Part shown: one piece after another, positions 7,781 to 15,155 of the stretch | Layout: each line of letters begins with the position of its first letter | Position numbering within the stretch: the first letter of the stretch is position 1 | DNA from: an uncultured Bacilli bacterium | Lineage (GTDB): Bacteria; Bacillota_I; Bacilli_A; RF39; UBA660 | DNA: 16,554 bases | NCBI GenBank assembly: GCA_934091015.1 | Contig: CAKOKM010000027.1 | Location: 1 to 16,554 of the forward strand | Reading direction: 5' to 3' | Made by a program: the position numbers and the translations under genes | The notes under the pieces: model-generated | Database searches by the model: none | What the model was told of the DNA's origin: nothing | What the model saw: the letters and a program-made list of their open reading frames with translations, nothing else

Positions 7781-9353
7781 ATATATTATTGATGATTATC
7801 TTGTTTTTAATGAAAATGTTGAAAAATGGAAAAATAAATTGGGTTTATATCAAAATGGAACAGTAGTTATAAATTCTGAAAAAAATGTTGAATTATATGA
7901 AATAATATGTGCATGCATAAAATTAAAAATTACTTTTGTTCTTTTAGATATTATATTACCTGAGATTAGAAAAAATAATATCATTAAAGAGTGTTGTCCA
8001 AATGCATTAATAGATTCTAATTACAATATCAAACATATTCATGATAATAAATTAAACTTAAGTAATAATATTGCTTATATAATTTTTACTTCTGGTACAA
8101 CTGGCGTTCCAAAAGGTATAAAAATTACGTATGATAATTTATTTGCTTTTATGAAATCAATATCACAAAACATTAATTTTAAAAGTAAAACAATTATATC
8201 ATTTACTTCAATATCTTTCGACATTTTTATTTTGGAATCTGTTGTTGCATTGTATAATAAAATGAAGATTGTAATAGTTAAAGATGAAGATAGAATAAAT
8301 CCTAGTAAAATAATCAAGTTAATTAATGAGAATAATGTTAATTTTCTTCAATGTACTCCTTCTGCTTTAAAATTATTGTTAGCATATGATAATTCTTTTA
8401 TTCATAATATAGATGAACTTTTATTGGGTGGGGAAAAATTTGAATATAAATTATTATCAAAGATAAAAGAAAACTTCAATGGAATTCTATACAACTTGTA
8501 TGGGCCAAGTGAAACAACAGTTTATGTTACTTTAAAGAAAGTTGATACAGAAATTACAGTTGGAAAAGTTTTTGATGAAAAAAATCATATTTATATCGTT
8601 GATAAAAACTTAAATGTTTTGGACCAAAATGAAGTAGGCGAAGTATTAATATGCGGAATATGTGTTGGTGATAATTATATAAATAGAAATAACGCTTTTT
8701 TTGAATTTAAAGGTATGAGTGCTTTTCATAGTGGCGATTATGGAAAGATAAATACTAAAGGTGAACTAATTATATTAGATAGAATTGATAATCAAATTAA
8801 AATTAATGGATATAGAATTGAAAAAGAAGAAATTGAAAATAACATTTTAAATATCAATGGTATTGATGATAATAAAATATATTATGATTCAAATGAAAAA
8901 ATATTAATTGATTATTATATAGGAAAAAAGATAGATGATAAATTTATAATTAATTATTTAAAAAAACTATTACCTTATTACATGATACCTCATTATTATG
9001 TTCAAATACCATATTTTATTTATAATAATAACGGAAAATTAGATATTAAAGCAACACATGAAAAATTTAATAGTATATTTTTGAGTGAAAATAAAAAATA
9101 CTCTGATTTAATAAATTTTATAAATTCTATAGGACTAATACATATTGATTCTATTAACATAGATGACACACTAATAAGTAAGGGGATTGATTCTATAGTA
9201 CTTATTTCTATTTTGGTTGAAATTGAAAGAAAATATAATGTTAATATTGATACATATTTAGATACAATAAAAAATATAATGTATTTTAAAGATTTATATA
9301 AAATTTTTATAAATTTACAAAGAGAAAATAATAATGGAGAAACGCATGAATAA
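7773..9353 (+). CDS. Adenylation-carrier (A-PCP) didomain protein, predicted glycine-activating
   Basis: A 526-residue NRPS-like protein. An adenylation domain (about 1-435) activates an amino acid as aminoacyl-AMP and loads it on the C-terminal carrier domain (about 445-520). Core motifs: A2-like LKITFVLLD (51-59), A3 FTSGTTGVPKG (105-115), A5 YGPSETT (243-249), A7 HSGDYG (319-324), A8 DNQIKINGYRIE (339-350) and A10 NGKLDIK (420-426). The carrier serine is S474 in KGIDS. Residues at the ten specificity positions, aligned by eye to GrsA, are D150, I151, L154, Q193, L217, G219, L242, V250, Y251 and K422, close to the glycine code DILQLGLIWK. The region before A2 is short and core A1 is not recognisable. 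There is no condensation, epimerisation or thioesterase domain. The SD-like AAAGGA (7755-7760) is a rather long 12 nt from the ATG. Confidence 0.88.
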   Translation: MNKYIIDDYLVFNENVEKWKNKLGLYQNGTVVINSEKNVELYEIICACIKLKITFVLLDIILPEIRKNNIIKECCPNALIDSNYNIKHIHDNKLNLSNNIAYIIFTSGTTGVPKGIKITYDNLFAFMKSISQNINFKSKTIISFTSISFDIFILESVVALYNKMKIVIVKDEDRINPSKIIKLINENNVNFLQCTPSALKLLLAYDNSFIHNIDELLLGGEKFEYKLLSKIKENFNGILYNLYGPSETTVYVTLKKVDTEITVGKVFDEKNHIYIVDKNLNVLDQNEVGEVLICGICVGDNYINRNNAFFEFKGMSAFHSGDYGKINTKGELIILDRIDNQIKINGYRIEKEEIENNILNINGIDDNKIYYDSNEKILIDYYIGKKIDDKFIINYLKKLLPYYMIPHYYVQIPYFIYNNNGKLDIKATHEKFNSIFLSENKKYSDLINFINSIGLIHIDSINIDDTLISKGIDSIVLISILVEIERKYNVNIDTYLDTIKNIMYFKDLYKIFINLQRENNNGETHE

Positions 9354-10161
9354 TATTTCTTTTATAATTTCAACATTAGGAAATTCTAATAAATTAAATG
9401 CTATGATAAGTTTTCTAACAAATTCCTTAAATGATGAAGTAATTGTTGTTGATAATAGTGCAAATAATATTTTGAAAGGTAAATACAAAAATTGTATAAC
9501 TATATGGGAAAAAAAATCCGGATTAAGTAACGCAAGAAATTGTGGCGCGCATTTAGCAAAAAATAATTTAATGTTTTTTCTTGATGATGATTTAATATTA
9601 CCAAATGATTTTTTTGAAAGCCTAATTAATTATAGAAATATTGAAAATGAATTAGTTGGTTTTAAAATAACACCTGAGTATATTCCTGATTACTTACCTC
9701 AAAAATATTGGTATTTAGTGGGATACAAAAATTTGTATACTAAAAAAACTGTACTGAAAAAGAATGAATATTTGGGTGGATGTGCGTTATTAATGAGTAA
9801 AAAAGTATATAATGATATAGGAGGGTTCAATTCTAAATTTGGTCATACTAGAGAAAATATGGGTGCTAATGAGGATGTTTTATTTCAACAACAAGCATTA
9901 AAAAAGAAATATACAATTATATTTGAACCCAAAATAGATATAATACATTGTTGGAATGGTAGTTATGAGTCATTATTAAAGAGAATTGAAATTCAAGCAC
10001 GAAATGATTATCAATTAGATAGAAAAAGTATAAAAAAGTATTTAAAAATTTTAAAATTTCTAATTTTGAAAAAAATATATAAAAATCAATGTAGTAAATT
10101 GTTTTATTACAAAAAATATGTTACATATATTAATATGTATAAATCTGAAAGGAAGTGGTAA
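9346..10161 (+). CDS. GT2-type glycosyltransferase
   Basis: A 271-residue GT-A fold glycosyltransferase of family 2. The N-terminus NNISFIISTLGN is the first strand of the nucleotide-binding fold; GLSNARNCGA (59-68) and the DXD-type metal site FLDDD (78-82) follow, then GGCALLMSKKVYNDIGGF (144-161) and the catalytic-base region ANED (174-177). These are the expected order and spacing. I prefer the ATG at 9346 over the in-frame ATG at 9334: GGAGA (9336-9340) is 5 nt upstream and the protein then begins like its family. It overlaps the A-PCP gene by 8 nt. No membrane segment is present, so it would act on a lipid-linked acceptor from the cytoplasm. Donor sugar unknown. Confidence 0.87.
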   Translation: MNNISFIISTLGNSNKLNAMISFLTNSLNDEVIVVDNSANNILKGKYKNCITIWEKKSGLSNARNCGAHLAKNNLMFFLDDDLILPNDFFESLINYRNIENELVGFKITPEYIPDYLPQKYWYLVGYKNLYTKKTVLKKNEYLGGCALLMSKKVYNDIGGFNSKFGHTRENMGANEDVLFQQQALKKKYTIIFEPKIDIIHCWNGSYESLLKRIEIQARNDYQLDRKSIKKYLKILKFLILKKIYKNQCSKLFYYKKYVTYINMYKSERKW

Positions 10162-10162
10162 A

Positions 10163-10885
10163 ATGACTGAATATGCTATAATTCTTGGCGCAGCTTCTGG
10201 AATTGGGAAAGCATGTTATAAGAAAATGGTTAGTGAATATCCTAATATTAGCTATATTTTGGTGGATAAGGAAGTGGTAAATATTAGAGATAATGATAAA
10301 TATATTAAAACTGACTTAAGTAATAATAAAGAATTAGAAGCTTTACTTAAAAAAATAGATAGTTTAAATGGTAAAATTATTTTTTTAGTTAATTCTGTTG
10401 GATATCAAGAAAATATTGATGTATTAGATATATCTAAATATGATATGCTTAAAATGTTTGAAACAACTGTTTTTTCTATTTTCAAAATTGAACAATTGGT
10501 TCTTAAAAAAATGATAAAATATCAAACAAACAATCAATCTATTGTTAATATAACTTCGATTCATTCAAATATAATAAGAGAGATTGCACATTATTCTTCT
10601 GCTAAAGCTGCTTTGACAATGCTATCTAAGGAGTTAGCATATAGAGTTGCTGAACATAATATAAGGATAAATTGTATTGAACCTGGGTCAACACTTACAC
10701 CTTTATTAAAGAAAGACTTATATAATGATACTTTAATAAATGAGGCTGCAAAAAATATTCCCATGAAAAGACATGCATATCCTGAAGAAATTGCTGAATT
10801 AGCATGGTTTTTAGTGTCTGAAAAGTCAAAATATATAACAGGCGTTTCAATACAATGTGATGGTGGTTTGTCACTAATAATATAA
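10163..10885 (+). CDS. Short-chain dehydrogenase/reductase (SDR)
   Basis: A 240-residue classical SDR with a Rossmann fold: dinucleotide-binding GAASGIGK (9-16), NSVG (77-80, replacing the usual NAAG/NNAG), catalytic S132, Y144 and K148 (in SIHSN and HYSSAKAA), PGSTLTP (174-180) after the sixth strand and a C-terminal CDGG (232-235). It would interconvert an alcohol and a ketone with NAD(P)H; in this operon the substrate may be a sugar nucleotide or a sugar-derived acid, but nothing fixes that. The start at 10163 is chosen over an in-frame ATG at 10118 since it restores a normal SDR N-terminus (EYAIILGAASG) and AAAGGAAG lies at 10148-10155. The earlier start would overlap the previous gene by 44 nt and add 15 residues foreign to the family. 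Confidence 0.87.
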   Translation: MTEYAIILGAASGIGKACYKKMVSEYPNISYILVDKEVVNIRDNDKYIKTDLSNNKELEALLKKIDSLNGKIIFLVNSVGYQENIDVLDISKYDMLKMFETTVFSIFKIEQLVLKKMIKYQTNNQSIVNITSIHSNIIREIAHYSSAKAALTMLSKELAYRVAEHNIRINCIEPGSTLTPLLKKDLYNDTLINEAAKNIPMKRHAYPEEIAELAWFLVSEKSKYITGVSIQCDGGLSLII

Positions 10886-10901
10886 TAAGGTAATGTAATA
10901 T

Positions 10902-12122
10902 ATGGGTGAGTTAGGTATAAATTTAGGATGGTATGAACATTCTGTTATAGAATTTTCAAAATATATAGATAAGTGTTTAAAACTTAACATAAAATATGTT
11001 AGGGTAGTTTTGTCATCTTGGAGTTTAAATGCATTAATGGATTTTAACAAGATTAAAGAATTATATTATGTATTAGATTTATGCAATAAAAATAATATTG
11101 CTGTTCATTTAGTATTAATGAATTTTGTTGATTTTAAAGATAATGTGTACAATGATACAAATAATGATAAATACTCTTGGAAATATAATAAGTATCATAA
11201 AGAAAATAAATTCGATAAGAAAATGTTTTTTAAACATTTTGATTCTAATCTAAAAAGTGATATTGATAATCTTTTTCAAGGCATATTAAAATATGACAAT
11301 ATTAAAAAGGTAGAAATAATGAATGAAGTTGATCAACTTGAAATAAATGAAAAAATAATCTTCTCATGGATTAATGAAATAGTTTTCTTTTTAAAAATGA
11401 AATATCCAAATTATGAGTATATTGTAAGTATTTCAGATTATACGAAATTTAAAAAATATAAAAAAAATATATTGTGTAATGTAGATTTGCATATGTATAG
11501 TTTTCCTTATGACTATATGAGTTTAAATATGATAAAAACAGATACAAGATTTGTAGGTGAATATGCAAAATATTCTGATAGACCAAATATTGAAGCACTA
11601 AATTCAAAAATTTATTTTGCTTCTGGTTTATGGTTATCAAGTTTATTAAATTATGAAATTACACCTTTACATTGGTGGTGGAATGAAGTTATTTTTTCTA
11701 AAGATTATCAAGATATAATAAAAAATTTTAATTCAAATAAATTTTCTTTGGATTCAGTGGAATATGAGTTAATAAATATGAATTGTATAGGTGATAAAAT
11801 TGATAGACATGAAATGAAAAAAGTATTTGTTAGATTGAGCAGTTTATTTTTACATCCAAGTCGTATTTTTGATGAGTATAATAATATAAAAAAATATATA
11901 AGTAAAAAAATTTTTAGTAGAAATAAATTTATATATTTTAAAAAAGATGAATTATTCTTTATAGAAACATATAGCACAATAGATATTAGTAACCTTTGTT
12001 TAAATAAATGTTTATGTATTTACGACGTGATTAATAAGATAAAGTTTTCAAAAAAGAAAATATTGTCACCTGGATTATATATAGTTGGAGATGTTGAAAA
12101 TGAAGTTTTTAGTAGGCTGTGA
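10902..12122 (+). CDS. Clan GH-A glycoside hydrolase-like protein, cytoplasmic
   Basis: A 406-residue protein that looks like a (beta/alpha)8-barrel glycosidase of clan GH-A (GH5/GH39-like). The N-terminus GINLGW and KYVRVVLSSW (31-40) resemble barrel strands 1-2; the acid/base Glu sits in the Asn-Glu pair of VEIMNEVDQ (N141, E142); HMYSFP (197-202) matches the conserved His-x-Tyr; the nucleophile Glu would be E220 in FVGEYAKYS; an aromatic run WWWNE (258-262) follows. About 120 C-terminal residues may form a small beta domain. No signal peptide is present, so it should be cytoplasmic, which is odd for a polysaccharide hydrolase and suggests trimming, transglycosylation or quality control of an intermediate. 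The exact GH family is not recognised. Its ribosome binding site is weak (AAGG at 10887-10890). Confidence 0.65.
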   Translation: MGELGINLGWYEHSVIEFSKYIDKCLKLNIKYVRVVLSSWSLNALMDFNKIKELYYVLDLCNKNNIAVHLVLMNFVDFKDNVYNDTNNDKYSWKYNKYHKENKFDKKMFFKHFDSNLKSDIDNLFQGILKYDNIKKVEIMNEVDQLEINEKIIFSWINEIVFFLKMKYPNYEYIVSISDYTKFKKYKKNILCNVDLHMYSFPYDYMSLNMIKTDTRFVGEYAKYSDRPNIEALNSKIYFASGLWLSSLLNYEITPLHWWWNEVIFSKDYQDIIKNFNSNKFSLDSVEYELINMNCIGDKIDRHEMKKVFVRLSSLFLHPSRIFDEYNNIKKYISKKIFSRNKFIYFKKDELFFIETYSTIDISNLCLNKCLCIYDVINKIKFSKKKILSPGLYIVGDVENEVFSRL

Positions 12123-13008
12123 TGTAAAAAATGATTCACTAAAAATATTTGATTATGATTTTAAAAATAGTACATATTTTATTAATACAATTAATGTCGA
12201 GTATATATCTTGCATGTATAGTGTTAATAAGACTATATATGCTTTAACTGATCTTAATTTTAAAAATAGCAATACTGGTGGTTATTTAAATATAATTACA
12301 GGAGATAAAGTTAAAAAAGTAATGTTAAACTCTGAAAATCCTTGTCATATTGCAAAACATAAAAACGATTTTTTTATATCAAATTGTTCTTCTAATTTTA
12401 TAACTGTATATAATATCAAGAAAAATATAGAAAAGAAAATTCCGTTAAATTGTAATTCTAATACGCATTTTACTTTTTTTACTAAATATGGATTGTTAAT
12501 AATTGATTCAATGAGAAATCAATTATTAGTATATAATAAATCTAAAATAACAATGTTATATCAATTTAAAATGAATGATTTTCCAAGACAATTTTGCGTG
12601 CATGACAAAATCTTATATGTTATTTGTGAAAAATCGTGTAATTTATATAGTCTTGAATTAAAAAATAATTGTGTAAAATTAGTTAATTTACAAAACTTTA
12701 AATTTGATAAAAATTCTACTGGTTGTGTAATTAAAAGTATAGATAAGAATATATTGATGTGTACAATAAGAGGGAGTAATAAAATATTAATATTCAATGT
12801 GAAAAATAAAATACCTGTATTGATAGGAACATATGATAGTGAAGGCAACTGTCCAAAGGATTTTATTGTTAAAGATAAAATTCTTTTAGTAGTAAATGAA
12901 AAATCAAATTCTATATCAATTTTTAAAATTGAAAATGGCTATAAATTAAAACTAATAAAAAAAATAAAAAGAATCATTAGCCCTGCGTGCATATCTTTTT
13001 ATGGTTAA
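12100..13008 (+). CDS. Lactonase-type (YVTN) beta-propeller protein
   Basis: A 302-residue all-beta protein with recurring blade-like units of about 45 residues: strand ends such as NFITVYNI, NLYSLEL, NKILIFNV and NSISIFKI, each preceded by a segment of the type 'P-x-hydrophobic ... V/I-x-N' (for example NPCHIA and NCPKDFIV). That is the pattern of the lactonase/6-phosphogluconolactonase-like seven-bladed propeller family (PF10282). It has no signal peptide or membrane segment. It may open a sugar lactone made by the SDR or radical SAM enzyme, or may be a binding scaffold; both are inference. I place the start at ATG 12100 (GGAG at 12087-12090); a TTG at 12085 and an ATG at 12091 are possible in frame but fit the ribosome binding site less well. 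It overlaps the preceding gene by 23 nt. Confidence 0.65.
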   Translation: MKFLVGCDVKNDSLKIFDYDFKNSTYFINTINVEYISCMYSVNKTIYALTDLNFKNSNTGGYLNIITGDKVKKVMLNSENPCHIAKHKNDFFISNCSSNFITVYNIKKNIEKKIPLNCNSNTHFTFFTKYGLLIIDSMRNQLLVYNKSKITMLYQFKMNDFPRQFCVHDKILYVICEKSCNLYSLELKNNCVKLVNLQNFKFDKNSTGCVIKSIDKNILMCTIRGSNKILIFNVKNKIPVLIGTYDSEGNCPKDFIVKDKILLVVNEKSNSISIFKIENGYKLKLIKKIKRIISPACISFYG

Positions 13009-13034
13009 GCTTATTTAGGAAGGAATATAACAAT

Positions 13035-14039
13035 ATGTTTAGTGTAGTGATTAAAAGTGATTTGAATGAAAAAGATATTAAGGATTGGAAATATCTTTGG
13101 AAAAATTCCAAATATAGAAGAGTATATAATTCTTATGAGTGGTATAATTCATGTAAAAAGAATTTTAAAGGCAAATATTTGGCTTTATATGTTTACAAAG
13201 ATAATAAATTGGCGGCTATTTTACCATTTAAAGTATTATTTGGCAAAGTTTATGTTTCACCAGGTGGTAGATTTATAGATAAAAGTTCAAATTTATTTAA
13301 AGAAAATTGTAATATAATTAATTTTGTAATAAAAAAGCAATTAAAAAATAAAATAATTATATTTAAAGAAGTTCCAGAAGAAGAATTGAAATTTTATGAT
13401 AATGAATGCTTTTGCAAAATGAGTTCTATTAATCCATATGCTAAAATTGATGAAAATTTATCAGTAATTTCTAAAAGAACAATTAAAAATATAAATAAAA
13501 TATTAAATGAAAATAATGGTGACTTTTCATTAAAAATATATAAAGGCGATAATATAAGAAATAATATAAATACTGTCTTTGAAATTGAAAAAAATAGTAA
13601 TAAAGTAAAAAAGCATAGAACTATTTTTAATAGCAAAAAGGTTTGTAATTTTTTTAACGATATATCATCATATGAAGGAACAAGATTATTTGTTTTGGAA
13701 TATAAGAGTAATAGTATTGCGCATACATTAGATTTTTTGAATAGTGATTATCTACTAGGTTGTCACACTGCCTATTTAGATGAATATAGTAAGCTATTGC
13801 CAGGAAAAATATTAACATATTTTGTAATGCGTTATTGCTATGCAAACGATATATTAAAATATGATTTTTCAAGAGGTGAATGTGATAAAAAAAATCAATT
13901 TGCTAAAGACAAAACATATAATTATAATTTAATATATTGTGGTTATTGTTTAAAGCTAATTTTAAAATTATATTATAAAATAATTTATTTAATGAAGATG
14001 GTAAAGAGATTTTTAAGAAAATATAAAATTATTAGATGA
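13035..14039 (+). CDS. FemAB/BioF2-like GNAT-fold acyltransferase
   Basis: A 334-residue protein resembling the BioF2-like acetyltransferase domain family (Acetyltransf_6, PF13480), which shares the double GNAT fold of FemAB and is common in exopolysaccharide loci. Features: an N-terminal half with WKYLWKNSK and YNSYEWYNS, a strand pair around LALYVYKDNKLAAILPF, and a C-terminal half where LFVLEYKSNSIAHTLDF, a GCHTAY strand, LPGKILTYFVMRYC and YDFSRGECDKKNQFAKD give the typical order ending in the D-F-x-R-G motif and a substrate-binding helix. FemAB proteins transfer amino acids, including glycine, to lipid II from tRNA; a relative in an operon with a glycine-type A-PCP protein is a candidate for the final transfer step (inference). 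AGGAAGGA at 13017-13024 supports ATG 13035 over an in-frame ATG at 12987. Last gene of the first operon. Confidence 0.72.
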   Translation: MFSVVIKSDLNEKDIKDWKYLWKNSKYRRVYNSYEWYNSCKKNFKGKYLALYVYKDNKLAAILPFKVLFGKVYVSPGGRFIDKSSNLFKENCNIINFVIKKQLKNKIIIFKEVPEEELKFYDNECFCKMSSINPYAKIDENLSVISKRTIKNINKILNENNGDFSLKIYKGDNIRNNINTVFEIEKNSNKVKKHRTIFNSKKVCNFFNDISSYEGTRLFVLEYKSNSIAHTLDFLNSDYLLGCHTAYLDEYSKLLPGKILTYFVMRYCYANDILKYDFSRGECDKKNQFAKDKTYNYNLIYCGYCLKLILKLYYKIIYLMKMVKRFLRKYKIIR

Positions 14040-14088
14040 AAAAAATTGTTATTAATATGAGATAAGGATTTTATTTTAAAAAAATAAA

Positions 14089-14097
14089 TGCTATAAT
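14089..14097 (+). promoter_or_regulatory. Extended -10 promoter before the RNA methyltransferase gene
   Basis: TGCTATAAT at 14089-14097 is a perfect extended -10 element (TGnTATAAT); no good -35 box is seen (best is T-rich sequence near 14069). Predicted start is near 14104, about 18 nt before the ATG at 14122. It lies in the only gap of this size after the first promoter (82 nt), so the last two genes probably have their own transcript. No clear terminator precedes it, so read-through from the glycan operon is likely too. Confidence 0.55.
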
Positions 14098-14121
14098 TAC
14101 AAATAGTGAGTGGTGATTTAA

Positions 14122-15147
14122 ATGATTACGTATGCTGGAACGTTTATTACTGGTTTTTCAAGTGTGGTAGAAGATAATTTGAAATCAAAAATTAATAATT
14201 GTGAAATATTAACTGTATTAGATGGATTAATAATATTTAGATGTAGTGAAGATATATTGAGCTCAAGAATTCCGTTTTTGAACAATATATATTATGTTAT
14301 TGATTTTAAACAGACAGATTCAAATACTAATTATAATTTTTCTTTACAAAATTTTGCTAAAAAAGTTAATGTTAATATAAATGAACTAAAAAAATTTATT
14401 AAGAAAAATAGTGATTTTAAAATATTAACTATAGATAAAAACCAGCCTACAAGTGTAAACTTTAAACTGATTGAACCATTAGAAAAGTTGATTATATCAA
14501 AATATGGATTAAGGCTTAATAAGAGAAATCCTAAAACTGAATTTATTATTTTAAGAAGAAGTGAGGATCTTATATTATTTATGTTAAAAATATCTAACAA
14601 TCGCCAAACAGAAAAAACATTGAAAAAAGGTGAATTACGACCTGAACTTGCTAATTTAATGATATCTCTTTCAAATCTTAATGATACTGATATAGTTATA
14701 GACCCATTTTGTGGTAGTGGTGCAATACCTAAAGAAGTTATAAGACATTTTCCATATAATATGTGTTTTGCAAGTGATATAGATGATAATTTAGTTTCAA
14801 TATTAAAAAAAGAGTATAAAGAAAATAATAAAAAATTATTTATCAAAAAGAGAGATGCTTTAGATTTGAGCTATTTTGAAAATAATTTTATTGATGCCAT
14901 TATAACTGATCCCCCATGGAATGTATACAATAAACAAGATATAAATTTTGAAAAATTTTACGAAAAAATGTTGATTAGTTTTAAAAGAATTTTAAAAGAT
15001 AGTGGTTGTATAATTATTTTAATGGGTAACATTGAAGAATTTGAAAAAGCTTTGTCTTTAGTTCCAGAATTAATTTTATTTAATAAAATTGATACTCTAG
15101 TTAATGGTAAGAAGGCAAGTGTGTATGTAATAAAGAAACACATATAG
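14122..15147 (+). CDS. THUMP-type RNA guanine N2-methyltransferase-like protein (Trm11/UPF0020 family)
   Basis: A 341-residue S-adenosylmethionine-dependent RNA methyltransferase. A THUMP-like RNA-binding region (about 60-158) precedes the catalytic domain: KGELRPELANLM (169-180), the SAM-binding motif I DPFCGSGAIP (194-203), an acidic residue of motif II (D219) and the catalytic motif IV TDPPW (262-266), where the usual residue after DPP is Tyr; Trp is a mild variant. Relatives (Trm11, Trm14, UPF0020) methylate the N2 of guanine in tRNA or rRNA. The exact RNA site is unknown. The GTGGTGAT at 14110-14117 complements the 16S rRNA 3' end and supports the start. It appears to be a housekeeping gene with no link to glycan synthesis, although manA follows within 8 nt. 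Confidence 0.83.
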   Translation: MITYAGTFITGFSSVVEDNLKSKINNCEILTVLDGLIIFRCSEDILSSRIPFLNNIYYVIDFKQTDSNTNYNFSLQNFAKKVNVNINELKKFIKKNSDFKILTIDKNQPTSVNFKLIEPLEKLIISKYGLRLNKRNPKTEFIILRRSEDLILFMLKISNNRQTEKTLKKGELRPELANLMISLSNLNDTDIVIDPFCGSGAIPKEVIRHFPYNMCFASDIDDNLVSILKKEYKENNKKLFIKKRDALDLSYFENNFIDAIITDPPWNVYNKQDINFEKFYEKMLISFKRILKDSGCIIILMGNIEEFEKALSLVPELILFNKIDTLVNGKKASVYVIKKHI

Positions 15148-15155
15148 GAGATTAT

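Noticed and set aside
7773..9353. DltA (D-alanine:carrier ligase)
   Set aside because: DltA is not fused to its carrier, has a different specificity string, and no dltB, dltC or dltD accompanies it here.
14063..14090. AT-rich inverted repeat before the RNA methyltransferase gene, possible terminator of the first operon
   Set aside because: It pairs only A and T stretches, has no stable stem and no following T tract, and overlaps the extended -10 element.
14331..14846. 171-codon open frame on the - strand
   Set aside because: It is fully inside the methyltransferase gene, has no ribosome binding site and no family motif; long antisense frames are expected from the AT-rich codon use.
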